Source: Peribacillus sp044761985 (GTDB lineage Bacteria; Bacillota; Bacilli; Bacillales; DSM-1321). From it: a stretch of DNA of 64,000 nt. The DNA lies in NCBI RefSeq assembly GCF_044761985.1, contig NZ_JBIWDK010000003.1, positions 434,001 to 498,000 on the forward strand, given 5' to 3'. Positions 17,081 to 25,347 of the stretch are shown here, piece after piece (the stretch's first letter is position 1; each line of letters begins with the position of its first letter). Under the pieces are notes generated by a model. That model saw only the letters and a program-made list of their open reading frames with translations, was not told the DNA's origin and did no database searches. Made by a program: the position numbers and the translations under genes.

Positions 17081-18058
17081 ATGGAATCCTATATAAAAGA
17101 CCAGATGTTTTTAAATGAAGAGGCTATAATCTTTGGCAATGAAATCATTGAAGCAATGATCGTTCCATCTTTGGGAAGTAATCTACTATCGCTAAAATCC
17201 AAGAAAAAAGATGTAGATATATTGAGGACTCCAAAGTCGTTGGATGACTACAAAAAAGTGCCGATCCTATACGGCATGCCAATCCTGTTCCCACCTAACC
17301 GCATAGAAGATGGGACCTTTACATATAAGGAAACAACCTATACATTTCCGGTAAATGAATGGGAGAAACATAATCACATTCATGGTTTTTTGCATGATAA
17401 GCCTTGGAAGGTCCTAAAAAGAGAGGCAGGCAAGGAGGGAGTCGTAATCGTTACGGAATTTATGAGCAGTGATTTTCCTTCCATGTATCCGCATTTTCCT
17501 CATGAGTTCAAAGTGATCATGACGTATATAGTAAAGGAAGAGAGACTGGATATCCAAATGAACATTCACAATATCGGTCGCGAGTCATTTCCGTGGGGTG
17601 CAGGGTATCATACGATCTTCAATTTTCCGTTTATATCAAGAAATGACTATTCGGATTGCGAGATTTCCTTGCCCGTAAATAAACAGTGGGAGCTGAATGG
17701 AAGGTCATTGCCGACTGGAAGATACACCACGTTGCCAAATAAGGATGAAATTCAAAGGAGGATAATAGGAGAGGGACGGGAATATGATGACATTTTTAGC
17801 TATGATGAGGAAAAAAACCGAACAAATGAAGCTATTTTAACCGATCCGAAAGCTGGTATACAAGTGCGTTATCAAGCGGATCGCCGTTTTAAATATTGGG
17901 TAGTGTTCAATGAGGACGGGTTCTTGTGTCCCGAGCCTTACACATGGATCACGAATGCCCCCAATCTGAAATTACCAGTGGAAGTAACGGGTTTGCAGGA
18001 GTTGCAACCAGGAGAATCCATACATCTGGATACAAAAATAATTCTGGATGAAATATAG
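17081..18058 (+). CDS. Aldose 1-epimerase family protein
   Basis: A 325-residue galactose mutarotase-like beta-sandwich protein. Sugar-binding histidines are visible in HNHIHGFLHDKPW (about residues 98-110) and WGAGYHTIFNFP (about 185), with FPPNRIEDGTF upstream of them. It interconverts alpha and beta anomers of a hexose or hexose-phosphate; the sugar is not predictable. ATG 17081 follows GAGGAGGAAAG, so the upstream in-frame ATG at 17042 is rejected. It stands alone and converges with the APC transporter gene across a shared terminator. Confidence 0.85.
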   Translation: MESYIKDQMFLNEEAIIFGNEIIEAMIVPSLGSNLLSLKSKKKDVDILRTPKSLDDYKKVPILYGMPILFPPNRIEDGTFTYKETTYTFPVNEWEKHNHIHGFLHDKPWKVLKREAGKEGVVIVTEFMSSDFPSMYPHFPHEFKVIMTYIVKEERLDIQMNIHNIGRESFPWGAGYHTIFNFPFISRNDYSDCEISLPVNKQWELNGRSLPTGRYTTLPNKDEIQRRIIGEGREYDDIFSYDEEKNRTNEAILTDPKAGIQVRYQADRRFKYWVVFNEDGFLCPEPYTWITNAPNLKLPVEVTGLQELQPGESIHLDTKIILDEI

Positions 18059-18097
18059 AAAACGCCCTGGCATATTAATTAATGCCAGGGCGTTTTC
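18058..18097. terminator. Bidirectional terminator between convergent genes
   Basis: GAAAACGCCCTGGCAT and ATGCCAGGGCGTTTTC form a perfect 16-bp stem with A and T tracts on both sides. It serves the epimerase gene and the minus-strand APC gene. Confidence 0.92.
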
Positions 18098-18099
18098 TG

Positions 18100-19488
18100 T
18101 TAAGCTCTCTTCCGCATCCAAAGCGGGTATAGAACAAAGCCTAGAACATATAAATAGATACCTAACATGAACGTTTCCATGTCGGCTGTGCCTGTCTTGA
18201 TGACCCATATGGAGTATATCAATGCCAGGAAGGTGATGATGCCGTCGCGATTCCTGGATCCCTTCATGATATCGTACGTTTCTCCAGTCAAAACTAACTT
18301 TAATTGATACAAAGTTGATACGAGATAAGGGACCAAATAAGCAAGAGTTGCAACGATCATGGAAAATTTGTATGCGACTAAGATGGTTCCTGAAATAGTG
18401 GAAAACAAGAACAGCTGCGTCATTAAATTCGTTATCGTCATGGAGCGTACCGGCGTTCCATTTTTATTTGCCTTTGCAAAGTAAGCTGGGAATATATCCG
18501 ATTTCGCTGCTTGATAAGGGACTTCCGATGCAACGACGACCCAACCTATCGTTGAACCTAATAAGCAAATGACAGCTAGTGCTCCCATAAGATATGTGCC
18601 GCTGGAACCGGCCACAGTCTGTAATGCATCGACTAGTGGTTTCTGAGATGCCCTCAATTCCTCTTGCGATAAAGCACCCATCGTCAAGATGGTAATCCCT
18701 ATATAAATGGCAACAGCGATAAGCAAGCCAATGATCGTCGCCTTTTTGACATCATTCTGTGATTTCGCACGGTTTGAAAGCATAACAGCTGCCTCGATGC
18801 CGATGAATGCCCATAAGGTAGAAATCGCTGCATTGTTAATTTGGGAACCTAAGGAAAATGATGTACCCTCTTCGTTATAAAATTTAGCGCCGTCTCCCAG
18901 GTTAGAAGAATCAAAGATGAAAATAGTAACGATGATGAAAAATAAGAAGCCAATCACTTTTGTGACTGTTGCCACAAGGTTAAGTTTACCAGCACCATTA
19001 AAACTTCTGACTAAAATGAAGTGTATGCCCCAAAGTGCCAAGCTACAAACACCAAATGTTAGTGCCTTACCAAGTTCAAGGTCAAATGATCCTGCTGTAT
19101 AGAGCACTTTCGTACTGTGCATGACTGGGAAAAACGTCGATAAATAACCTGCGAATGATATGATGACGGAGGCCGTTGCCGCCCAGTTAGCCGCCCAATA
19201 ACCCCAGGCCATGCTATATCCAGCAAATCTGCCTTTTACAGGTGATTTAAATAATGATTGTGCATAACTTTGTGGTCCGGCTTTCAAATCTGGTTTTCTC
19301 ACAGCCAAGTTACCGAAAACGAGTGCTATTAAAAATACTCCCAAGCCCGTGACAACCCACGCCATCGTGGCTCCCAACGGACTGGATACTTGCGCCAATT
19401 GGGCGGGAAGCATGAAGATACCGCCGCCCACCATATTACCAACTACAAATGTGGTTAGGATCAGCAATCCCCATTTATTATTTTTCAT
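18100..19488 (-). CDS. APC family amino acid permease/antiporter (ArcD/LysI-like)
   Basis: A 462-residue, 12-helix membrane protein. The N-terminus WGLLILTTFVVGNMVGGGIF carries the GG(G)IF helix-break motif of basic amino acid antiporters in the APC superfamily. The PQSYAQSLF and AWGYWAANWAATASV segments also resemble arginine:ornithine and lysine transporters. The exact substrate is unknown, and no arginine deiminase genes are adjacent. No T-box or lysine riboswitch is visible on the minus strand upstream. Confidence 0.8.
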   Translation of the reverse strand: MKNNKWGLLILTTFVVGNMVGGGIFMLPAQLAQVSSPLGATMAWVVTGLGVFLIALVFGNLAVRKPDLKAGPQSYAQSLFKSPVKGRFAGYSMAWGYWAANWAATASVIISFAGYLSTFFPVMHSTKVLYTAGSFDLELGKALTFGVCSLALWGIHFILVRSFNGAGKLNLVATVTKVIGFLFFIIVTIFIFDSSNLGDGAKFYNEEGTSFSLGSQINNAAISTLWAFIGIEAAVMLSNRAKSQNDVKKATIIGLLIAVAIYIGITILTMGALSQEELRASQKPLVDALQTVAGSSGTYLMGALAVICLLGSTIGWVVVASEVPYQAAKSDIFPAYFAKANKNGTPVRSMTITNLMTQLFLFSTISGTILVAYKFSMIVATLAYLVPYLVSTLYQLKLVLTGETYDIMKGSRNRDGIITFLALIYSIWVIKTGTADMETFMLGIYLYVLGFVLYPLWMRKRA

Positions 19489-19638
19489 ATTTATAATCGA
19501 ACCTTTCTATAGGACAATGATTGTAATGTTCAACGAAAAACTTATTTTAAAATAGTATATCGTAAATAGTTTAGTTTGGTAAAGTGCTAAATAGGCAGAA
19601 TAAAATATACGAATTAGTCGGAATATTATAAAACGTCA

Positions 19639-19667
19639 TTGACAAATAATGAAAGACGGATTATAGT
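19639..19667 (+). promoter_or_regulatory. Strong sigma-A promoter driving a terminated ~170-nt transcript
   Basis: TTGACA (19639-19644) and TATAGT (19662-19667) with the ideal 17-bp spacer, on the plus strand. No gene starts before the terminator at 19797. Confidence 0.65.
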
Positions 19668-19673
19668 AATAAT

Positions 19674-19845
19674 ACCAAGTTTATAGGTAAGGATAATAAA
19701 GTATAGTTTAGCGTGTATTAAGCCATCGTCTTTTCCTTAGTATGTTCGATTACCAGCCATAATGACAAGCAACTCTCATAATGCCGATTAGTCAACTAAA
19801 GGCACCTTTCCATCTAATAATAGATAAAAGGTGCCTTTATCTTTT
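19674..19845 (+). ncRNA. Candidate small RNA or attenuated leader upstream of yezD-like gene
   Basis: The predicted transcript starts near 19674 and ends at a strong terminator (TAAAGGCACCTTT/AAAGGTGCCTTTA, 19797-19840, then TCTTTT). No ribosome binding site with an open frame of useful length is seen inside. A distal pairing, TAAGGA with TCCTTA, is possible in the 5' half. It does not match a riboswitch class I know. It is either a free small RNA or a leader for the yezD-like gene 110 bp further on. Confidence 0.4.
19797..19840 (+). terminator. Strong hairpin terminator upstream of yezD-like gene
   Basis: TAAAGGCACCTTT pairs with AAAGGTGCCTTTA around an 18-nt loop, followed by TCTTTT. Confidence 0.8.
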
Positions 19846-19955
19846 GGAAAAGAAGAGAAGGATGGAATGATTTGACCGCTAGTACAGAAAGCGTTAGAGG
19901 TAGATCGTTCCTTTATCATGGGTTTTCTTCATAAACATTATTCAAGGGGGCCACT

Positions 19956-20123
19956 ATGGAAAAAAAAGAGGAGTTAAAAATCAAACATATCATTTCCAGC
20001 TTGGAAGAACTGCAATATGGGTCAGTTATCATAACCGTGCATGATGGGGAAATCACCCAGGTAGACACCACCGAAAAGAAGCGGTTTCCAATAGTGAAAG
20101 GAAGACCGATGAAAGCAAGATAA
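19956..20123 (+). CDS. yezD: YezD-like small protein (DUF2292)
   Basis: A 55-residue protein. The core YGSVIITVHDGEITQVDTTEKKRF is the DUF2292/YezD signature. An AAGGGGG ribosome binding site lies 5 nt before ATG, and no other frame competes. Members are small soluble proteins of unknown function, often linked to sulfur metabolism in Bacilli. Here it sits alone downstream of a terminated transcript, so read-through of that terminator could control it. Confidence 0.8.
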   Translation: MEKKEELKIKHIISSLEELQYGSVIITVHDGEITQVDTTEKKRFPIVKGRPMKAR

Positions 20124-20327
20124 GATTATAATGTACCTGAAATGAATGTACCTGAAAAGGAGCTTTCTCATCGAATGCTCTTTTTTGTTTGGGAATTTTA
20201 ATGCCTTTTTACATTCTATCTTGAAAATAAATCAATAAAGCATATATAGAAGATAGTGATGTTTTTACATGGTAGAATTAGTAAGGTGTTACATAATTAA
20301 TGAATCGTTAGAAGGGAAGGGTTAACC

Positions 20328-21116
20328 ATGTCTTTACAAACCATTGAACACAAGATTTTGGATGCAGTGGGATCATTTGATGGACGCATTGCTTATAAAA
20401 TTGAAAATAGTGATGGGGAATCCATCGCATATCATGAGGATGAATCTTTCCAATCAGCCAGTTTGATTAAAATTCCGATGATTATTGAAGGATATCGTCA
20501 GAGCGAAGAAAAGAAGATTTATTTGAATCAGCCGGTGACGATCCCGCCTGAAGAAGTGACGGGTGGATCAGGGGTTCTGCATGTTCTGTCGAATAAAGTC
20601 TTTTTAACGGTTGAAGATCTTTTGTCATTGATGATTACAGTGTCCGATAACACGTCCACCAATATGATGATGACCTTGCTTGGCCAAGATGAAATTAATC
20701 AGTGTATAAAGGATCTTGGACTTAAACAGACTATTCTTCAACGGAAAATGCAGGATTTTAAAGCATTGAAAGAAGGCCGGGATAATACCATTTCCGCAGC
20801 GGATACCATTACCTGTCTAAAGGCGATATATACTGGAGACTTTTTAAAGAAAGAGAACCAGGAAAAAATATTGCGTATAATGGATAATCAACAGTTAAGG
20901 GATAAGCTTCCGTCACAAATGGGTAAGGGTGTGAAAGTGGCAAGTAAAACGGGGGGGATTCGTGGTGTCGCCCATGATTGTGCGATCATCCGTTCAGACA
21001 AACAAACCGTCTACGCGGCAGTCCTGACTGAGAACATGAAAACCGAGGAAGAAAGCCGTCAAGTCATTAGTCTAATAGGAAAGTGGATTTACGAAGACAT
21101 GATGGGGGAAGCTTAA
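20328..21116 (+). CDS. Class A beta-lactamase-related serine hydrolase, non-secreted
   Basis: A 262-residue penicillin-recognising-fold protein. The SxxK nucleophile motif is SLIK (S45, K48), the SDN motif is SDNTS (S106-N108) and the KTG motif is SKTGG (K207-G209). The usual omega-loop glutamate motif (ExxLN) is not found; that stretch reads MQDFKALKEGRDNT. There is no signal peptide, so it should be cytoplasmic, where beta-lactams do not act on peptidoglycan. It is therefore more likely an amidase or esterase than a resistance enzyme. The GAAGGGAAGGG region lies upstream of ATG. It is monocistronic. Confidence 0.8.
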   Translation: MSLQTIEHKILDAVGSFDGRIAYKIENSDGESIAYHEDESFQSASLIKIPMIIEGYRQSEEKKIYLNQPVTIPPEEVTGGSGVLHVLSNKVFLTVEDLLSLMITVSDNTSTNMMMTLLGQDEINQCIKDLGLKQTILQRKMQDFKALKEGRDNTISAADTITCLKAIYTGDFLKKENQEKILRIMDNQQLRDKLPSQMGKGVKVASKTGGIRGVAHDCAIIRSDKQTVYAAVLTENMKTEEESRQVISLIGKWIYEDMMGEA

Positions 21117-21242
21117 AACTTCTATTACACTTTTAATTTCACCTTTTTGTCAGATTAATAATTTCATTGATTGCTCCACTTTTGTAATGCAGTTTGGAAC
21201 AAAAAGGGAAAATGGTAAGCGAAAAAGAAACGGAGCGGTACT

Positions 21243-21815
21243 ATGAAAACGTGGTTAAAGCTTGGCGGTATGGGTATGGTCGTGCTGCTCGTATACTTTG
21301 GAATCTTACATATGAAGATCATGGAAAGCAGCCATCAGCCAATCCCTGAAGATGCGGGATACCTTATCGTTTTAGGAGCAAGAGTAAAAGGGAATGTTCC
21401 ATCTTTATCATTACAATACCGGATTGATAGGGCAGCAGACTATTTAAAATTGAATGGAAGTACGGTGGCCATCGTCTCTGGTGGCAGAGGTCCTGGAGAA
21501 GACATTTCAGAAGCTGAGGCAATGAAACAAGGGCTTATCAACCAGGGAATTGAAGAAGGAAGAATCATCATGGAGGACGAATCTACATCAACCAGTGAAA
21601 ATATTGCTTTCTCGAAAGAGTTCATTCCGGATCCTTCATCGATTGGATTGATTGTGTCGAATGATTTTCATCTTTATCGAGCCGTGAAAATGGCTGAAAG
21701 AGAAGGATTGAAAGTGACAGGGGTTCCTGCAAAGACGCCGCGAATCGCTTTAGTGAAATCATATATCCGTGAATACTTGGCCATAACAAAGTACTATTTG
21801 ACCCAACTGTTTTGA
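21243..21815 (+). CDS. YdcF/SanA-like DUF218 protein
   Basis: A 190-residue protein with one N-terminal transmembrane anchor (about residues 5-22) and a DUF218 domain. Characteristic segments are LIVLGARVKGNVPS, VSGGRGPGEDISEAEAM, ESTSTSENI and IVSNDFHLYRA. Relatives SanA and ElyC affect envelope barrier and peptidoglycan precursor metabolism in Gram-negatives; the function in Bacilli is unknown. The domain is probably extracytoplasmic. GGAGCGG precedes ATG. Confidence 0.82.
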   Translation: MKTWLKLGGMGMVVLLVYFGILHMKIMESSHQPIPEDAGYLIVLGARVKGNVPSLSLQYRIDRAADYLKLNGSTVAIVSGGRGPGEDISEAEAMKQGLINQGIEEGRIIMEDESTSTSENIAFSKEFIPDPSSIGLIVSNDFHLYRAVKMAEREGLKVTGVPAKTPRIALVKSYIREYLAITKYYLTQLF

Positions 21816-21835
21816 GACGTTCATTCAATATTTAT

Positions 21836-21867
21836 GAAATGCCCCCTCGTGAAAAGGTGGGCATTTC
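21836..21867. terminator. Weak inverted repeat after DUF218 gene
   Basis: GAAATGCCC and GGGCATTTC with a 14-nt loop, lying between convergent genes. It lacks a T tract on either strand, so terminator activity is uncertain. Confidence 0.45.
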
Positions 21868-21871
21868 AAAT

Positions 21872-22132
21872 TCACTCGACTTCCACTACTATATTAGGCA
21901 CCTCCCAGAACTCATTCTCTTGATAGATTTGTTCAATCGTCTTATAAACAGGGTATCCAATATAGGAAACCTCAACTTTTTCTTCAGCATCGACTTCTTC
22001 TATATCTATATCATCAACAAAACCAAGTTGATCATCGATCTCCATTAAATAAAAGCCAAGCGCTTCATAATCGCTACTGGCGGCAATGACCTTACTATCG
22101 AATCCTCTATTCGAGACCTTATAATATTTCAT
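21872..22132 (-). CDS. Uncharacterised small acidic protein
   Basis: An 86-residue, strongly acidic, soluble protein (MKYYKVSNRG..., then a DDIDIEEVDAEEKVEV stretch). A perfect TAGGAGG ribosome binding site lies 6-7 nt before the ATG, which supports a real gene. I do not recognise the family. No membrane segment, cysteine pair or nucleic-acid-binding motif is visible. It is monocistronic and converges with the DUF218 gene. Confidence 0.65.
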   Translation of the reverse strand: MKYYKVSNRGFDSKVIAASSDYEALGFYLMEIDDQLGFVDDIDIEEVDAEEKVEVSYIGYPVYKTIEQIYQENEFWEVPNIVVEVE

Positions 22133-22454
22133 TAATAAACCTCCTATGTTGTTTAATCTGTACGAAAGTAAAAGAACGGTTTCTTATACTCTGATATACC
22201 CCTAATTAAAAATCTAAATCATATAATTGGAAAAATTATGAAAATCAAAAGAGCGGGCAATCTCTTCATAATTATTTGCTAGTGGCCTTTTATGAAATAA
22301 CAAATTTAATTTCTCTGCAGCGTAGTTGCTATTTTTATCGTTTCGTGTTATTCTAATAAAGAATTGTTTTTGGTAATGAAAAAAGGTATTAGTATCTTCT
22401 TGAAAAATCAAAAATAGTAATACAATGTGTGTTATGCACTAGGAGGCAACAAAA
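22133..22454. other. AT-rich intergenic region upstream of the cold-shock gene
   Basis: About 320 bases without a supported gene. The csp promoter lies at its right end. A minus-strand open frame here begins with TTG, has no ribosome binding site and overlaps that promoter, so it is not called. Confidence 0.5.
22400..22426 (+). promoter_or_regulatory. Candidate promoter of the cold-shock gene
   Basis: TTGAAA (22400-22405) and TACAAT (22421-22426) are separated by a short 15-bp spacer. The leader would be only ~25 nt, so the long cold-box leader known from some csp genes appears absent. Confidence 0.35.
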
Positions 22455-22655
22455 ATGGAACAAGGTACAGTTAAATGGTTTAATGCAGAAAAAGGTTTTG
22501 GATTTATCGAACGTGAAAACGGAGACGACGTATTCGTACATTTCTCAGCTATCCAAAGCGAAGGTTTCAAATCTTTAGACGAAGGTCAAAAAGTAACTTT
22601 TGACGTTGAGCAAGGTGCTCGTGGAGCTCAAGCAGCTAACGTTCAAAAAGCTTAA
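22455..22655 (+). CDS. Cold-shock protein (CspD/CspB type)
   Basis: A 66-residue single cold-shock domain. RNP1 is KGFGFIE and RNP2 is VFVHFSAI, both intact; the protein starts MEQGTVKWFNAEKG as usual for Bacillus Csp proteins. It binds single-stranded RNA/DNA and acts as an RNA chaperone. CTAGGAGG lies 9 nt before ATG. A perfect terminator follows. Confidence 0.95.
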   Translation: MEQGTVKWFNAEKGFGFIERENGDDVFVHFSAIQSEGFKSLDEGQKVTFDVEQGARGAQAANVQKA

Positions 22656-22681
22656 TTTTAAAACTAAATCGTAACCTATAT

Positions 22682-22712
22682 GAACAGACTCCCCTAGGGG
22701 AGTCTGTTCTTT
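22682..22712 (+). terminator. Terminator of the cold-shock gene
   Basis: GAACAGACTCCCC and GGGGAGTCTGTTC form a perfect stem with minimal loop, followed by TTTG. Confidence 0.85.
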
Positions 22713-22731
22713 GTCGTCGTCGTTTATACAT

Positions 22732-22762
22732 AAAAAAAACCTTACTCCGTTGAAGAGTAAGG
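22732..22762 (-). terminator. Terminator of the minus-strand 55-residue gene
   Basis: On the minus strand CCTTACTC pairs with GAGTAAGG and is followed by eight Ts. Confidence 0.8.
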
Positions 22763-22791
22763 AAATCATTGCATACAAAAAAAGTGAAAGC

Positions 22792-22959
22792 TTATGCTTT
22801 CTCCAGTTCTTCTTCAAAGAAGAATGTTGTTGGATGTTCTTTGACTGTATAAGAATATCTTTTCATGTTTTTCACATATGCCCATTTACTAATTGTAACT
22901 AATTCATCAGTTTCAAGGATCGTTACGGTTTCGCCACTATTGTATTTATTACTTTTCAA
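22792..22959 (-). CDS. Uncharacterised 55-residue protein
   Basis: A small protein with a KYNSGETVTILETDELVTI segment, a basic-aromatic middle (KNMKRYSYTVKEHPTT) and an acidic tail. TTG 22959 is chosen because AGAGGG lies 8 nt upstream and the predicted transcription start is only ~18 nt away; GTG 22968 would abut the binding site. Promoter and terminator are both convincing, so this is a real single gene. Function unknown; the N-terminal strand-rich pattern resembles small KOW/SH3-like folds, which is only an impression. Confidence 0.6.
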   Translation of the reverse strand: MKSNKYNSGETVTILETDELVTISKWAYVKNMKRYSYTVKEHPTTFFFEEELEKA

Positions 22960-22981
22960 TTTATGCACCCTCTTTACTAAT

Positions 22982-22990
22982 AGTATAACA
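22982..22990 (-). promoter_or_regulatory. Extended -10 promoter for the 55-residue gene
   Basis: On the minus strand TG-T-TATACT is a perfect extended -10, about 23 nt upstream of the TTG start. Confidence 0.6.
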
Positions 22991-23006
22991 TATTTCACGA
23001 TAAAAA

Positions 23007-23174
23007 ATGTGTCCAAGATATTCCAAAGGGGCCATTAATGGAAAGAATCCTTATATTCATGTAGATTATGAAGAACTTTACTATTTTATTCGAAGTAATT
23101 CATTCATCCAAAAGTCATATAATTATGCTGTAATAATAGATCTTCGCCGCGATGATGATGGGAATGAGATGTGA
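23007..23174 (+). CDS. Possible 55-residue protein, divergent
   Basis: An open frame encodes a protein-like sequence (GKNPYIHVDYEELYYFIR, then YNYAVIIDLRRDDDG). Codon use and the alternating pattern look coding, but there is no ribosome binding site before ATG 23007 and the start lies next to the minus-strand promoter. It may be a fragment or a weakly translated gene. No family recognised. Confidence 0.3.
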   Translation: MCPRYSKGAINGKNPYIHVDYEELYYFIRSNSFIQKSYNYAVIIDLRRDDDGNEM

Positions 23175-23214
23175 GAAGAATCCCTCTTGTATAGTCTAAA
23201 TATTTAAATAATGA

Positions 23215-23243
23215 TTGACCTATAAGAGTTATCGTACTATAAT
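23215..23243 (+). promoter_or_regulatory. Promoter of the T-box leader
   Basis: TTGACC (23215-23220) and TATAAT (23238-23243) with a 17-bp spacer, directly upstream of the T-box. Confidence 0.85.
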
Positions 23244-23249
23244 CTTGTT

Positions 23250-23512
23250 AATTAACATATCGAGCGAGCGACGAAAAGAAACCCATTAAGCCGGTCTCCC
23301 TGTTATATAGAGAATCAGTGGTTGGTGAAAACTGATACAAAGACTAGGTGAATTTCATTCTTGGAGCTTTTTTTATACTGCAAAAGAGAAAGTGGTATAA
23401 AACGGGTTAAACCGTTATTTTTAACAAGTGGGAAACAAGTATTGTTTCCAATTAGGGTGGTACCGCGTGAAGCCACGTCCCTATCGTTACAGATAGAGAC
23501 GTGGCTTTTTTG
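23250..23512 (+). promoter_or_regulatory. T-box riboswitch, predicted phenylalanine specifier
   Basis: The conserved T-box AGGGTGGTACCGCG (23454-23467) is followed by a terminator (GCCACGTCCCTAT/ATAGAGACGTGGC, then TTTTTT). Stem I lies upstream. Its specifier loop reads GTGAATTTCATTC (23349-23361); both plausible registers, TTT and TTC, code for phenylalanine. Uncharged tRNA-Phe should pair with the specifier and the T-box bulge and allow read-through into the transporter gene. Confidence 0.92.
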
Positions 23513-23565
23513 TCTTTGATTTGTTTTTAGGGAACCATAATAAAAAGGGATAAGGAAGGGTTAGC

Positions 23566-24927
23566 ATGCAAACAACAGAGCAATGGTCATCGAAGATTGG
23601 TTTTATTTTATCCGCAGCAGGATCAGCGATAGGGGTAGGTGCCATATGGAAGCTCCCATATGTTACTGGGATGAGTGGGGGAGGGGCATTCTTTCTTCTT
23701 TTTATTTTATTTTCTTTGTTTATGGGTTTTCCCTTATTATTGGCGGAATTTATCATAGGCAGGAGCACACAAAAGGAAGCCATCAGTGCATATCGTAGTT
23801 TAGCTCCCAACAGCAACTGGCATTGGATTGGAAGATTAGGGGTATTCACCTGTTTTCTTCTACTATCTTTCTATAGCGTAATTGGTGGATGGATTGTCAT
23901 CTATTTCGGCAAAGGTCTGTTTGGTGGAATAATTAGTGAGGGTGCAGATTATGGCTCTGTCTTTAACGGGACAATCGGCAATCCGTTGTTGGTCCTTGCA
24001 GCTCAATTTATCTTCCTAGCCTTTACCGTTTTGGTTGTAGCGAAAGGAATTCAAAATGGGATCGAAAAAGTGAGTAAAATATTGATGCCTGCTTTATTTC
24101 TGCTTTTTATTGTTTTGATCATTCGCTCACTTACATTAGATAACGCTCTGGAAGGTGTCAAATTCTTTCTAGCACCTGATTTTTCTAGCATGACTTCTCA
24201 AAGTGTCCTGTTTGCGATGGGCCAGGCTTTCTTCTCCTTAAGTGTTGGAGTGTCGGTCATGGTGACTTATAGTTCATACCTTTCAAAAAAGGAAAGCTTA
24301 ATCCAACCAGCCATATCCATCGTCGCGATGAATTTATTGATTGCCTTATTAGCAGGATTGGCCATTTTCCCAGCTGTATTTTCACTAGGATTAGAGCCAG
24401 CTGAAGGGCCGGGTTTACTGTTCGTTGTATTGCCTGCGGTGTTTGACCAAATCGTATTTGGAGAAGTTTTCTTATTGGGCTTCTTGGCGTTATTCTTATT
24501 TGCCACATTAACTTCGGCCTTTTCCATGTTGGAAATCATCGTGGCAGCCATCGTTAAGGGAAAAGAGGAGAAGAGAACAAAGTATGCCTATATCATTGGA
24601 ATCTTAATCTTTGCAGTAGGCATTCCCTCTGCCTTATCCTATAGTACTTTTTCCGATATCTTAATCTTCTCGAAAAACTTGTTTGATTCAGCCGATTATT
24701 TAGTCAGCAACATATTAATGCCACTAGGCGTGCTATTAATCTCGATCTTCGTATCATATAAAATCAAGAAAAGCACGTTGAGAGAGGAACTATTACAGCA
24801 TTCTCGCTTAGGCGCCCAAGCATTCAATATATGGTTCTTTATCATGAGGTTCATCATTCCTCTGGTTATTATCATCGTGTTCCTTGATGTTACTGGGATA
24901 CTTGATAGGGTAGTGGGGCTCTTCTAA
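23566..24927 (+). CDS. Neurotransmitter:sodium symporter family transporter, T-box regulated
   Basis: A 453-residue NSS/SNF-family (LeuT fold) membrane protein of 11-12 helices. TM1 carries the sodium/substrate site segment SAAGSAIGVGAIWKLPY, followed by GGGAFFLLF and the FPLLLAEFIIG motif. Bacterial members import hydrophobic or aromatic amino acids with Na+ (LeuT, TnaT, Tyt1). The T-box with a Phe specifier directly upstream makes phenylalanine the most likely substrate, induced on Phe starvation. The start follows AAGGAAGGG. It is monocistronic. Confidence 0.88.
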   Translation: MQTTEQWSSKIGFILSAAGSAIGVGAIWKLPYVTGMSGGGAFFLLFILFSLFMGFPLLLAEFIIGRSTQKEAISAYRSLAPNSNWHWIGRLGVFTCFLLLSFYSVIGGWIVIYFGKGLFGGIISEGADYGSVFNGTIGNPLLVLAAQFIFLAFTVLVVAKGIQNGIEKVSKILMPALFLLFIVLIIRSLTLDNALEGVKFFLAPDFSSMTSQSVLFAMGQAFFSLSVGVSVMVTYSSYLSKKESLIQPAISIVAMNLLIALLAGLAIFPAVFSLGLEPAEGPGLLFVVLPAVFDQIVFGEVFLLGFLALFLFATLTSAFSMLEIIVAAIVKGKEEKRTKYAYIIGILIFAVGIPSALSYSTFSDILIFSKNLFDSADYLVSNILMPLGVLLISIFVSYKIKKSTLREELLQHSRLGAQAFNIWFFIMRFIIPLVIIIVFLDVTGILDRVVGLF

Positions 24928-25010
24928 TGGGATTGAGGTTATAGAAAGCCACCTATTGGACAGTAAATGGATTTGCGTAAATGATTAAGGTAGTATTTTA
25001 CGTATAAAAT

Positions 25011-25042
25011 AATAGCCACGTGCATCTTAGCACGTGGCTATT
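25011..25042 (+). terminator. Hairpin A flanking the nuclease island
   Basis: AATAGCCACGTGC and GCACGTGGCTATT form a 13-bp stem with a 6-nt loop. It probably terminates the NSS transporter transcript. The same TAGCCACGTG stem recurs at 26528. Confidence 0.75.
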
Positions 25043-25120
25043 AAGCTTGATGTTTAAAATTTATTTATAGGCAATAAATTTTTGTTATTATAGCTAAACG
25101 CAAAATAAAAGTACTATTAA

Positions 25121-25142
25121 GCCGATTAGATAGCCGATTAGA
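25121..25142. repeat. Tandem 10-mer GCCGATTAGA x2
   Basis: Two perfect copies 12 bp apart upstream of the nuclease gene. Possible regulator site; unproven. Confidence 0.35.
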
Positions 25143-25347
25143 CTTTTAAAACTCTAAAAATTATCCTTGCCTTTCTAGCGATTAAATTACATGCTCTAGG
25201 TACTTATGTTGTATATCCAAAATTCTTAATACAAGATTCTATTCAAATTTAACATATAGTCACTTTTTCTAAGATGAGAGATACATATATTTTTTTACAG
25301 ATTAGTATAATATTGTTTTATATAAGCATATTATATTAAAAATGCGG

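Noticed and set aside
18100..19488. Arginine deiminase pathway antiporter ArcD by name
   Set aside because: The family fits, but no arcABC genes are adjacent, so the substrate was left open.
22214..22411. 65-residue minus-strand frame before the cold-shock gene
   Set aside because: Starts with TTG, has no ribosome binding site and overlaps the csp promoter.
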